From assembly GCF_001639745.1 (NCBI RefSeq), contig NZ_LTAX01000011.1, forward strand, positions 1 to 64,000: a DNA stretch of 64,000 nt, read 5' to 3'. The notes under the pieces were generated by a model, which saw only the letters and a list, made by a program, of their open reading frames with translations, did no database searches and was not told the origin of the DNA. This DNA comes from Marinomonas gallaica. GTDB taxonomy: Bacteria > Pseudomonadota > Gammaproteobacteria > Pseudomonadales > Marinomonadaceae. The translations under genes and the position numbers were made by a program. Positions 8,345 to 16,508 of this stretch are shown here, piece after piece (position 1 is the stretch's first letter; each line of letters begins with the position of its first letter).

Positions 8345-9334
8345 GTGAGCGTTCAATGGTTCCCTGGGCACATGAATAAGGCTCGACGAGAAATCGAAGA
8401 GGTCATGACCCAAGTAGACCTGGTCATCGAAGTTTTGGATGCACGTATACCAGACTCGAGCCAAAACCCAATGTTAACCACATTGCGTGGCGATGTGCCG
8501 GTTTTACGTTTGTTGAATAAAAAAGACTTAGCCGATCGTAGTCGCGTCGACCTATGGTTAGAGCACTGGCGTGAAGCGGACCAAATCACTGCTTATCCAT
8601 TTAGTACGCAGGATAAAGCCGACTTAGCAAAACTGTCAGGTTGGGTGCAAAAGCTTGTGCCGCACCGTGGTTCGGCGGAAAAGCCGATTCGTGCCATGAT
8701 TGCAGGCATTCCCAATGTCGGAAAGTCCAGTTTAATGAATGCTTTGCTGGGTAAGCGTGTTGCTAAAGTGGGTAATGAGCCTGCTGTGACAAAAGCGCAG
8801 CAGAAGTTGCGTGTCAGCGATGGTTTTCAAATCTTAGACACTCCGGGTATTTTGTGGCCAAAAATTGAAAACCCTGATGCCAGCTATCGTCTTGCGGTGA
8901 CTGGAGCGGTGCGTGATACCGCGATTGACTATGAAGATGTAGCCATTGTTGGCCTGAATTTCTTCATATCCGATTACTCTGATGCCATGATGGCCCGCTA
9001 CAAGCTTAAATCTCCGCCTGTTGACGCTGTCGAGACGTTGAAAATCATTGGTTCTAAGCGTGGTGCGTTGCGTTCCGGCGGCAAAGTCGACATGCATAAA
9101 GCAGCCGAAGTATTTCTTGTCGATGTTCGAAGCGGCGCTATCGGCCCCTATGTTATGGAGACGCCTGACATGGTGGCGCAAGAATGGGTCAAAGTTGAGC
9201 AAGTGAAGGCGGCGAAAGAAGCGGCTCGTAAAGCACGTCTTGCGGCCGCCGTGCCACAGCGACAGCAACAAAAAAATGTGGAATACCGTCAAGATAAACA
9301 TGACAGTGCGCCAGTTAGCGATGATAAAGGGTGA
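8345..9334 (+). CDS. ylqF: YlqF/RbgA-family ribosome biogenesis GTPase
   Basis: A circularly permuted GTPase: the G4 motif NKKD (58-61) comes before G1 GIPNVGKSS (about 118-126) and G3 DTPG (about 164). The start VQWFPGHMNKARREI is the family signature. RbgA acts in late 50S maturation in Bacillus; the gammaproteobacterial role is inferred. The basic Ala/Lys/Arg-rich tail (about 285-310) could contact rRNA. GTG start with AGAGGTGAG upstream. The next gene starts 11 bases after the stop, so they are probably co-transcribed. Confidence 0.9.
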   Translation: MSVQWFPGHMNKARREIEEVMTQVDLVIEVLDARIPDSSQNPMLTTLRGDVPVLRLLNKKDLADRSRVDLWLEHWREADQITAYPFSTQDKADLAKLSGWVQKLVPHRGSAEKPIRAMIAGIPNVGKSSLMNALLGKRVAKVGNEPAVTKAQQKLRVSDGFQILDTPGILWPKIENPDASYRLAVTGAVRDTAIDYEDVAIVGLNFFISDYSDAMMARYKLKSPPVDAVETLKIIGSKRGALRSGGKVDMHKAAEVFLVDVRSGAIGPYVMETPDMVAQEWVKVEQVKAAKEAARKARLAAAVPQRQQQKNVEYRQDKHDSAPVSDDKG

Positions 9335-9345
9335 GGTATTGCTCT

Positions 9346-9726
9346 ATGGATTATGAAATAGCATTTGATCAAGAAGAAGGCGCATACCGCGTGATCGCGG
9401 AAATAGAGTTTGCCGCCATTGCTGAATGGGTCAGCGAGTACCTAAAAGATAAAGAAGCGGTGCAGCGTGTATGGCAGGCCGCTTCGTTAGCTGAAAAGGA
9501 TAACGAAATTACTGAGTTTCAACATGGCATTTTTCATGTGCTGATCAGTCCAGAAGGCGTCGCTGTTAAGCGTCGTGTGGATATGAGCCAAGCTGAAGAC
9601 GAAATCAAAGCGATGTTTGATACTCAGAGTGGTTTCTTTCAAGCGTCAAATGATGGTGTTGAATCCGAGTGCGGGTTAGATGATCTAATTGATTTGATTG
9701 AAAATTGGCATGATTTTCAGCAATGA
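9346..9726 (+). CDS. UPF0231 (YacL-like) protein
   Basis: 126 residues, acidic, no signal peptide. It starts MDYEIAFDQEEGAYRV and ends with a CGLDDLIDLIENWHDF segment, which matches the layout of the UPF0231/YacL family (E. coli YacL starts MDYEF and ends with GVEDFL.VVAAYRNF). Function unknown. The ATG at 9346 is preferred over a GTG at 9331 that would overlap ylqF: GAGG lies 10 bases before it and the MDYE start is conserved. Second gene after ylqF. Confidence 0.7.
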   Translation: MDYEIAFDQEEGAYRVIAEIEFAAIAEWVSEYLKDKEAVQRVWQAASLAEKDNEITEFQHGIFHVLISPEGVAVKRRVDMSQAEDEIKAMFDTQSGFFQASNDGVESECGLDDLIDLIENWHDFQQ

Positions 9727-9792
9727 GTTGTCCCTTTGTTAGCCAAGGTTTAAACTAGCCACTGTTTTTAATGATGTCCTTTAGGAGCCATT

Positions 9793-10383
9793 ATGCTCAT
9801 CGAATTGGAAAAAGCCCGAACGCGTAAGAATGTCGTACGTATCTTTCGCGAAGAAATCGACGGACCAGATAATTGGACTGACGGTTTTATTATTGCGGCA
9901 AACGAAGAAATGGTACTGATGCAGTTAGTGGACGACGGCGTTCACCTGAATGGGTATCAAGTTCTATTTTTGGAAGACATTAGCGATTTTATGCATCCTG
10001 CACCGTTTAATGATTTCCAAAAGCGTGTCCTAGAGCTACGTGGGGAAGACATTGAAGATCCTGAAGTTGAGCTTGAGGACTTGGCTGTTTTGCTAATGGA
10101 TGTCAGTGAAGAATACGGTTTAGTGACACTTCATCGTGAGGAAGTCGATCCAGATGGCTGTGAAATCGGTCGCGTGGTTCGTGCAGACTCAACGACGTTT
10201 GAATTGGAAGAAATTGGTTCCGATGCGCGTTGGTTTGATGAGACTTACGAATATGACCTATATGACATTACTCGTATCGAATTCGGTAGCTCCTATGAGG
10301 ATGCCTTGTTACTGGCCAACGAAGACATGGGCGAAGACGCTTATGAATTGGTTGAGTTTGATGACGAAGAAGAAACAAAATAA
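9793..10383 (+). CDS. Acidic protein with two repeated SH3/Sm-like halves
   Basis: 196 residues, strongly acidic, cytoplasmic, family not recognised. It appears to contain the same unit twice: about 14-66 (VVRIFREEIDG, GFIIAANEEMVLMQLVDD, YQVLFLEDISDF) and about 110-164 (LVTLHREEVDP, GRVVRADSTTFELEEI, YEYDLYDITRIEF). Each unit reads as a small five-strand barrel ending in an Asp-Ile-[S/T] strand, resembling Sm/SH3-type domains. The tail is Asp/Glu rich (EFDDEEETK). AGGAG precedes the ATG. It follows ylqF and yacL on the same strand after 66 bases and is closed by a terminator, so it may be the third gene of that unit. Confidence 0.65.
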   Translation: MLIELEKARTRKNVVRIFREEIDGPDNWTDGFIIAANEEMVLMQLVDDGVHLNGYQVLFLEDISDFMHPAPFNDFQKRVLELRGEDIEDPEVELEDLAVLLMDVSEEYGLVTLHREEVDPDGCEIGRVVRADSTTFELEEIGSDARWFDETYEYDLYDITRIEFGSSYEDALLLANEDMGEDAYELVEFDDEEETK

Positions 10384-10410
10384 CGCTTTCTTGTTAAGGC
10401 GTTAATTAAA

Positions 10411-10436
10411 AGGGGGAAGTTCGCTTCCCTTTTTTT
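10411..10436 (+). terminator. Rho-independent terminator after the 9793 gene
   Basis: GGGAAG-TTCG-CTTCCC with flanking A and G-U pairs, a stable UUCG tetraloop, followed by T7. Lies 28 bases after the stop codon. Confidence 0.88.
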
Positions 10437-10510
10437 GTTTTTGTACAGAGGGTAAACCAAATGTTTTGTTTAAACGTAAAGAAAATTTAAGAACGAGTTA
10501 GGATGAGTGG

Positions 10511-12868
10511 ATGAAGTTGATTTCGAGATGGTCTTTAGTGCTGTTATTAGTCGTATTGTCTGGTTGTGCCGTCTATGCGACCAATAATCTAGATGACGTG
10601 TTTGGTCCTGCTGATATTGAAAACCGTCAGGTAACGGCTAAGGCTATTCCGGATAATTTTTACCAAGATCAAGTTAAGCCGATTCTTGAAAGCCGTTGTA
10701 TTAATTGCCACGCCTGTTATGACGCTCCTTGTCAAATTAAATTGACGGCGTTCAGTGGCATTGAACGTGGCGGCAGCAAAGAAAGGGTCTATGAAGGTGA
10801 CCGTCTTCTTGCTCTAAAGCCTACACGGTTGTTTGAAGATGCTCGAACAACTGAAGAGTGGCGCGAGAAAGGATTTTACCCCATCTTAAATGAACGAGAG
10901 CAAAGCCCCGCAGCCAATTTGCAGGGCAGTGTAATGTATCGAGCCATTGCATTACGTCGTCAACAAGGTGCCTTCCAAACTGATGTCCTGCCTGCTGATG
11001 AGTACGACTTCTCCTTAAATCGTGACCAAGTTTGTCCAGCGGTTGAAGAGTATTCCAACTTCGAACAATCGCATCCCACATGGGGCATGCCTTATGGCTT
11101 GCCTGAGTTAAATGATCGCGAATATGACATACTAACAACATGGCTAGCAAAAGGTGCGCTGATGAATGCCACTGCTAATGTTCCTGTAAGCGTGTCTCAG
11201 CAAGTGCAGACGTGGGAAAGTCGCTTTAACGGCGACTCAATGAAAGAGCAGTTGGTTAATCGTTATATTTTTGAGCACATCTATCTTTACAGTTTGTATT
11301 TTGATGATGAAGCGCGTTATACGTTCAAATTAATTCGCTCAAGTACGCCTCCTGGAGAACCTATAAAGCGTATTAGCACTCGACGTCCTTATGAAGATCC
11401 CAGCGTGGACAGAGTGTACTACCGACTTTGGTTGGACCCAGAGAGTCGTGTACAGAAAACCTTTATTCCGATGCATCTGGATGAGGCTCGTTATAAACGT
11501 TGGTCTGCTTGGTTCTACGGCGAAAAATATGACGTGACTGAACTTCCAGGTTATGACGTTGAAATTGCCAGCAATCCATTTAAGGCGTTTGAGCAAATCC
11601 CAGCAAACAGTCGTTATCGGTTTTTGTTAGATCATGCGCAAAATACCATTATGGCCTTTATCAAAGGGCCTGTCTGTCGAGGTCAGGTCGCCGTTAACGT
11701 AATCAATGAGCAGTTCTGGGTTTATTTTGTTGATCCAGAGTTCGAATTACATAACATCGGTAGTGACTTCTTACGACAAAATGCGACATCGCTGGGCCTG
11801 CCTGCTTCGCTAAGCAATAATGTGCTGCCGATTTCAACCTGGATTAAATACTCAGAAAAGCAGAAGGATTATCTTTCTTCAAAAGCGCAACTGATTGATA
11901 ACATGGGTCAAGAAGGGATGGAGTTCACCACATCAATGATTTGGGACGGTGAAGGACGGAACCCTAATGCTGCGCTGACCGTGATGCGTCATTTTGATAA
12001 TGCTACGGTAGAAAAAGGTTTGGTAGGACCTTCGCCTAAGACAGCATGGGTGATTGATTATCCACTGCTAGAGCGTATTCACTATCTATTGGTGGCGGGT
12101 TTTGATGTCTTCGGTAACGTTGGGCATCAGTTAGTGACACGCCTCTATATGGATTTTCTCCGTATGGAAGGCGAGATGAATTTCTTGATGTTCTTGCCAC
12201 GAGATGAGCGCGCCGCGGTTCGAGAATACTGGTATCGCGATGCCGATCAGACAATCAAAGATTATATTTTCAGTGACTTATTGAAAATTGATGTGGCGTC
12301 AGCGGTCGATTATCAAACCGATCACCATAACGAAGAGTTGTTTGCTTTAATCAAAGAGCGTTTAGCTCCGGTATTAAGTCGTCGGCACGAATTGTCCCAG
12401 TCCGCGTTAAGCGCTGATTCTCAAGAAATGTTACTGAGCTTACAAGCATTGCAAGGAAAAAGTGCGTCCGTGTTTCCAGAGCTTGCAATGTTGATGATTA
12501 CACGAGGCGATCAGCCAGCGGAATTGGCAACCATTATTCATAATCGAGCCCATTCAAGTATCACCAGTTTGTTGGATGAAGAATCGACTCTTTTACCAGA
12601 GGAAGACACGTTAATCGTAGCGCGAGGTATTGTTGGAGATTATCCAAATGTGTTGTTAAAAATGCGTGAGCAAGACATACCAACTTTTGTTGGGATGGTT
12701 AAAGAACTTCGCTCGGAAAAGGACTATGCAGAGTTGTTGAATCAATTTGGTGTACGCCGAACCAGCAGTGAATTTTGGGCGACCAGCGATGAAATTGCGC
12801 GTTTAAATAAAGCGATGAAGCCTTTGTCGAGCGGCATCTTAGATTACAATCGCTTAGAAAATCGCTAA
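10511..12868 (+). CDS. cti: Fatty acid cis-trans isomerase (haem protein)
   Basis: Converts cis-unsaturated phospholipid acyl chains to trans in the periplasm, a rapid membrane-stiffening response to solvents, heat or salt described in Pseudomonas and Vibrio. 785 residues, the family's usual length. The N-terminus has a hydrophobic signal and a lipobox-like LSGC (16-19), then a single c-type haem motif CINCH at 63-67 (CxxCH). The following GGSKERVYEGDRLLALKPTRLF block is conserved in Cti. AGGA lies 7 bases before the ATG. Monocistronic, closed by a terminator shared with kdkA. Confidence 0.9.
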   Translation: MKLISRWSLVLLLVVLSGCAVYATNNLDDVFGPADIENRQVTAKAIPDNFYQDQVKPILESRCINCHACYDAPCQIKLTAFSGIERGGSKERVYEGDRLLALKPTRLFEDARTTEEWREKGFYPILNEREQSPAANLQGSVMYRAIALRRQQGAFQTDVLPADEYDFSLNRDQVCPAVEEYSNFEQSHPTWGMPYGLPELNDREYDILTTWLAKGALMNATANVPVSVSQQVQTWESRFNGDSMKEQLVNRYIFEHIYLYSLYFDDEARYTFKLIRSSTPPGEPIKRISTRRPYEDPSVDRVYYRLWLDPESRVQKTFIPMHLDEARYKRWSAWFYGEKYDVTELPGYDVEIASNPFKAFEQIPANSRYRFLLDHAQNTIMAFIKGPVCRGQVAVNVINEQFWVYFVDPEFELHNIGSDFLRQNATSLGLPASLSNNVLPISTWIKYSEKQKDYLSSKAQLIDNMGQEGMEFTTSMIWDGEGRNPNAALTVMRHFDNATVEKGLVGPSPKTAWVIDYPLLERIHYLLVAGFDVFGNVGHQLVTRLYMDFLRMEGEMNFLMFLPRDERAAVREYWYRDADQTIKDYIFSDLLKIDVASAVDYQTDHHNEELFALIKERLAPVLSRRHELSQSALSADSQEMLLSLQALQGKSASVFPELAMLMITRGDQPAELATIIHNRAHSSITSLLDEESTLLPEEDTLIVARGIVGDYPNVLLKMREQDIPTFVGMVKELRSEKDYAELLNQFGVRRTSSEFWATSDEIARLNKAMKPLSSGILDYNRLENR

Positions 12869-12892
12869 CGTTAAGTAGTGTGATGAATAATG

Positions 12893-12928
12893 AAAAAAGC
12901 TTTGTTGGTTGCCCAGCAAAGCTTTTTT
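12893..12928. terminator. Bidirectional terminator between cti and kdkA
   Basis: A 16-bp stem beginning A6GCTTTG and ending CAAAGCT6, with one G-U pair and a 4-base loop, lies between two convergent genes. A and T runs at both ends suit both directions. Confidence 0.88.
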
Positions 12929-12935
12929 CATTTTA

Positions 12936-13655
12936 TTAAGACTGGCTATTATGATACCCGTCTAATAAATGTTGCCAAGCTTGAGTTGAGAACTCGAAGC
13001 GATTGAGTTTGTTTAGTTCTTTTTCAAATGAGCGGTGTAAGCGCTCTAGGTTGTCTTTTTTCCAGCGGCCTTGATTGCTCTTTATCGCGCATTTATCAAA
13101 ATCGATCAGCCATACCTTTTTATCCTGATCAAGCATGATGTTGTGACAGTTCAGGTCACTGTGATAGACGTTTTTATCATGGAAGCGTTTGATGGTGCGA
13201 CCAATTTGGCGCCAAGTGTCCATGCTTAAAGTGTGTTGTTGTAATATCTCAAATAAGTCTTGGGCTTTAGGGATCACTTTTGTAAGCAGCCACGCTTGGT
13301 AAAACACGCCTTCTCTGCGCACCATCCCGGCAATAGGTGTCGGAGTAGGGAGGTCAAATTGCTGCAGCGTTTCCAGCAAAGCGAGTTCCTTAAAGGCGCG
13401 AGTTTGCTCCATTGGCTGAGCTAAGAATTTAAATTTATTAAACTTTGCGATCAGTCCACCGCGCCGATACTGGCGCAAAACAGCTGCGCCTTGCGGAGTG
13501 TCTAAAAACCAAACGGTACCACGCCCTGTTGCAGTATGGGTAAGTTTGCCTTGTGCTTGCCAGTACTCGGGTTGGAACCAATCCTTGGTGACCCCTTTGT
13601 AATTGGGGCTGATAAAAACAATGTCGCTACTTGCGGTCGGGTGAATGCTTGGCAT
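12936..13655 (-). CDS. kdkA: 3-deoxy-D-manno-octulosonic acid (Kdo) kinase
   Basis: Phosphorylates the Kdo residue of lipid A-Kdo at position 4 on the cytoplasmic face of the inner membrane. 239 residues, the KdkA length. Kinase features are seen: RQYRRGGLIAKF near the N-terminal lobe, the catalytic loop YHSDLNCHNIMLD (about 168-180) and the metal-binding LIDFDK about 13 residues later. KdkA goes with single-Kdo LPS (Haemophilus, Vibrio). It is divergent from the GT9 heptosyltransferase gene, which strengthens the LPS-core assignment. Confidence 0.88.
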   Translation of the reverse strand: MPSIHPTASSDIVFISPNYKGVTKDWFQPEYWQAQGKLTHTATGRGTVWFLDTPQGAAVLRQYRRGGLIAKFNKFKFLAQPMEQTRAFKELALLETLQQFDLPTPTPIAGMVRREGVFYQAWLLTKVIPKAQDLFEILQQHTLSMDTWRQIGRTIKRFHDKNVYHSDLNCHNIMLDQDKKVWLIDFDKCAIKSNQGRWKKDNLERLHRSFEKELNKLNRFEFSTQAWQHLLDGYHNSQS

Positions 13656-13719
13656 GTAAATAATCTAAAAAAATGAATGAGATGACGCAATAAAAGCGTC
13701 ATTTTGAGCACGGCTATTT

Positions 13720-13725
13720 TATAAT
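13720..13725 (+). promoter_or_regulatory. Candidate -10 element for the GT9 gene
   Basis: A perfect TATAAT 33 bases before the ATG at 13759, within the divergent kdkA/GT9 spacer. No convincing -35 is seen at normal spacing. A small hairpin (TGACGC...GCGTCA, about 13683-13702) lies just upstream and would be in the kdkA leader. Confidence 0.4.
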
Positions 13726-13758
13726 AGTTCTCATATATAAGCAGCCCCAGAGGAACAA

Positions 13759-14775
13759 ATGGATCAGACAATTCAGAATATCGCTGTGGTACGCCTCTCA
13801 GCACTTGGGGATGTTTGTCATGCTATGGCGGTGGTCGCCGCGCTTCAAAAGCGTTATCCCAAAGCTAGGATTACTTGGATTACAGGTCCCCTGGAAGCGC
13901 AGCTGGTGCGTTTGTTACCTAATATTGACGTGCGAGTATACGAAAAACGATCTGGTATAAAAGGCATGCTTGCTTTACGTCGGTCTTTGGTGACGACTAA
14001 GTTTGATGTATTGCTGCATATGCAATGGTCTCTAAGAGCCAGTTTGTTAACGAAAATGCTAAAAGCGACCCGAAAAATAGGCTTTCATAAAGCCTATTCC
14101 CGTGAAAAACAGCATTGGTTTGTCAATGAATTTGGTGTTGTGCCTCGTTCTCCTCATGTGTTGGACTCATTCTTAACGTTAACAGCTAAGTTAGATGTTC
14201 ATGAGGTTACGTTACCTTTGCCACTGACGTTAGCTAAGCAGCCTGCGGCTTTGAAAAGTCCTTATGTCGTGATTAACCCAAGCGCCTCCAAAGCGGAACG
14301 TAATTGGACGCTAGATGGCTATAAATCAGTGATCGATTGGTTGCAAGAGCAAGGGATACAAGTGGTTTTGACCGGAGGCCCTAGTGATTCAGAAAAAAGG
14401 CTAGCGCAATCCTTGCTGCAAGAGGGTGTAGTGAATCTAGTTGGGCGAACCTCATTACCGCAAATGTTGAGGGTGTTGGCTGATGCGGAGTGTGTTGTCA
14501 GCCCGGATACTGGGCCTGCTCATATGGCAACGTTGGTTGGTACAACCGTGATTGGTTTGTATGCGCATTCTAATCCCATGCGCACTGGCCCCTATAATGA
14601 TTTAGATAAGGTCGTCAGTGTGTACGAATCCTGCGCAGAGAAAGAATACGGTAAGCCTGTAGGGGAGTTGCCTTGGGCGTCAAGAGTGCATGATCCTAAC
14701 GCTATGACGCTGATTGCAGCCGAGCAGGTCATAGCTCAACTGCAACAAGTGATCAAACCTTCTAATTTAGGCTAG
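13759..14775 (+). CDS. Glycosyltransferase family 9, probable LPS heptosyltransferase
   Basis: Expected to transfer L-glycero-D-manno-heptose from ADP-heptose to the LPS inner core. 338 residues with GT9 features: N-terminal VVRLSALGDVCHA (donor-side loop with the catalytic-type Asp), NPSASKAERNW in the middle, LTGGPSDSEKR, and SPDTGPAHMATLVGTTVIGLY near the C-terminus (the heptosyltransferase DTGxxH motif). Because kdkA is divergent next door, it most resembles OpsX-type heptosyltransferase I, which adds to phosphorylated Kdo; that sub-assignment is inference. GAGGAAC precedes the ATG. Its 3' end overlaps the convergent MTHFR-like gene by 9 bases. Confidence 0.82.
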   Translation: MDQTIQNIAVVRLSALGDVCHAMAVVAALQKRYPKARITWITGPLEAQLVRLLPNIDVRVYEKRSGIKGMLALRRSLVTTKFDVLLHMQWSLRASLLTKMLKATRKIGFHKAYSREKQHWFVNEFGVVPRSPHVLDSFLTLTAKLDVHEVTLPLPLTLAKQPAALKSPYVVINPSASKAERNWTLDGYKSVIDWLQEQGIQVVLTGGPSDSEKRLAQSLLQEGVVNLVGRTSLPQMLRVLADAECVVSPDTGPAHMATLVGTTVIGLYAHSNPMRTGPYNDLDKVVSVYESCAEKEYGKPVGELPWASRVHDPNAMTLIAAEQVIAQLQQVIKPSNLG

Positions 14776-15726
14776 ATTTTGTTCCGCAAGCTTAAGGTCT
14801 AGTGTGGCCTTAAGTAGCTTGTAAAGGTTGATGGACGCGTCGATTTCTTCCTTGCGGTTGGTCAAACTTTCGATGTTTAGACCTAGCGGAATACCGAGAG
14901 GTAATGCCACTTCAATGATCTGCTCTAATGCCGAGCGACAGATCTTGATCGACTCATCTAATGGTAACTCGGCATCCAAAATACGGTGCTTCGTTGCGTC
15001 AGGCACTGAAATGCCTAGCCATTCCATAAACTCTAATGTCTTGATGCTACCGCAAGGCGTAAAGGTCAGAATCACCCGCTTTGGTTCTTCGCCGTTGTCA
15101 CGACAAGTGCGAGCGTATTGGCTTAGCATATCAACAGTTGCTTGCGGGTTGTAGACCGCTTGAGAAACAAAGAAATCACAACCGGCAACGGTTTTGTTGA
15201 TCAATCGAGTATGCTCATTGCCTTTCGCTGCATGACGCTCTGCAATCGTAACGCCACCCAAATTGAAGTCATGTTGGCTGTTGGCCAATGTTTCGTAGGC
15301 CTTCGCAAGAGGTAATACGATTTGACCGTCTGATGAGGGGGCGCCGACCAAAACGATGTCACGAATACCGTACTCATCCCAAGCAGAATCTAGCCACTGA
15401 TTAAACTCTTCAGTGCTACGAGATGACACGCTTTTGTAGGTAATCACAGGCTTAATAGCAAGTGTTTGTAAGCGCTTCGACCAATCTAAAGGATTGTGAG
15501 TTTCCATGTATGGAAATGGACGCGGCTTTGAAATGCGGCTGCTCTCGTCTTGGATGTCGTATACGATTAAGCCATCTACTTCAATTTGGCCTAGGCGGTC
15601 CAAAAGTTTTTGGCCGATTTGGTTAAGCTGTTCATCGTCGTTGATTGTATTTTTCGGCGGTGTTGTGCCGATAAAATAAACCCCACGATTTGGGTCTTGA
15701 AATTTTCGTGCTAATTCAGTCGTCAT
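14767..15726 (-). CDS. Methylenetetrahydrofolate reductase-like protein
   Basis: 319 residues, probably a TIM barrel. It has VDGLIVYDIQDESSR, IVLVGAPSSDG, a CDFFVSQAVYN segment matching the MTHFR family's 'FxxTQxxF/Y'-like strand, and an LGLNIESLTN end. It differs from E. coli MetF in length (296) and lacks obvious close sequence identity; similar proteins in Oceanospirillales are annotated as MTHFR family. Whether it reduces methylene-THF or works on another folate-like substrate cannot be told. Monocistronic with its start at 15726; no folate genes nearby. Confidence 0.65.
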   Translation of the reverse strand: MTTELARKFQDPNRGVYFIGTTPPKNTINDDEQLNQIGQKLLDRLGQIEVDGLIVYDIQDESSRISKPRPFPYMETHNPLDWSKRLQTLAIKPVITYKSVSSRSTEEFNQWLDSAWDEYGIRDIVLVGAPSSDGQIVLPLAKAYETLANSQHDFNLGGVTIAERHAAKGNEHTRLINKTVAGCDFFVSQAVYNPQATVDMLSQYARTCRDNGEEPKRVILTFTPCGSIKTLEFMEWLGISVPDATKHRILDAELPLDESIKICRSALEQIIEVALPLGIPLGLNIESLTNRKEEIDASINLYKLLKATLDLKLAEQNLA

Positions 15727-15882
15727 TGGGGGCTCTTTTTAAAATAGTTATATCAGCTATGCTGTAAGTGAAGTCTCTATGCTGTGTAGTGTAACAGTGA
15801 ATCTAATTCAAGATCTCTTTTGGACGTTGAATTATATTGTAGTTAAATTGAATTTCGTTAATCTGCTGTCTAGGAATGTTTC

Positions 15883-16431
15883 ATGCCCCCTATCAATTTA
15901 GACCCAATAACATTGGAAGACGGATACCCTCCCGTGGACAAGTGGCATCCAGAGTACTGCGGTACGATGGATATGGTTATTAAAGCTAATGGCGAATGGG
16001 TGCATGAAGGCCAAGTGATCAAGCGCGATAAAATGGTGACCTTATTTAGTCGTATTTTATGGCGAGAAGGTGAGGATTACTTTCTTGTTACCCCGTCTGA
16101 AAAGGTTCAAATAGAGGTAGAAGATGCACCGTTTCAGGTCGTTCGTTATGAAGAAAGTGTTGATGAACACGGTCAGCCAGTATGTTGTTTTTATACAAAG
16201 ACAAATGATGTATTAACCCTTGGTGTGGATGCTGATGTGGCATTGTTTGAATACGATGATGCGCTTTTGCCTTATGTGTCTGTTCGGCATGGTATGTGGG
16301 CAAGTTTTCATCGTAATGTGTTTTACCAGCTAGTTGAGCAAGCGTCGGTGGTAAATGATGGCGATACTCAGTTAGTACAATTGATAAGCGCTGGTAAGGC
16401 TTACACGATTGGAACTTTTCACGAAATGTAG
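15883..16431 (+). CDS. DUF1285 family protein
   Basis: 182 residues, soluble. It begins with LEDGYPPVDKWHPEYCGTMDMVI and contains the WVHEGQVIKRDKMVTLFSRILWRE block, the signature of DUF1285 (HPxxCG, GxWxHxGxPIxRxxLVxLFxxIL). Structures of family members show two small beta domains, with no known activity. It is followed closely by the promoter of the DEAD-box gene, so the two are probably separate transcripts. Confidence 0.82.
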   Translation: MPPINLDPITLEDGYPPVDKWHPEYCGTMDMVIKANGEWVHEGQVIKRDKMVTLFSRILWREGEDYFLVTPSEKVQIEVEDAPFQVVRYEESVDEHGQPVCCFYTKTNDVLTLGVDADVALFEYDDALLPYVSVRHGMWASFHRNVFYQLVEQASVVNDGDTQLVQLISAGKAYTIGTFHEM

Positions 16432-16466
16432 CGTATTTGTGGTGTCCGAAAAGAGGCCGCCTACGC

Positions 16467-16472
16467 TATAAT
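16467..16472 (+). promoter_or_regulatory. -10 element of the DEAD-box gene
   Basis: A perfect TATAAT followed by GCGC lies 36 bases after the DUF1285 stop and 37 bases before the chosen TTG start. No good -35 is visible at 16-18 bases. Confidence 0.45.
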
Positions 16473-16508
16473 GCGCATCCGAAAAATTACTTTTATAAGG
16501 TGAAGCGA

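Noticed and set aside
16437-16508. N-terminal extension of the DEAD-box helicase
   Set aside because: It would start upstream of a perfect TATAAT element, adds 24 residues not found in the family, and a better TTG with AAGG lies at 16509.
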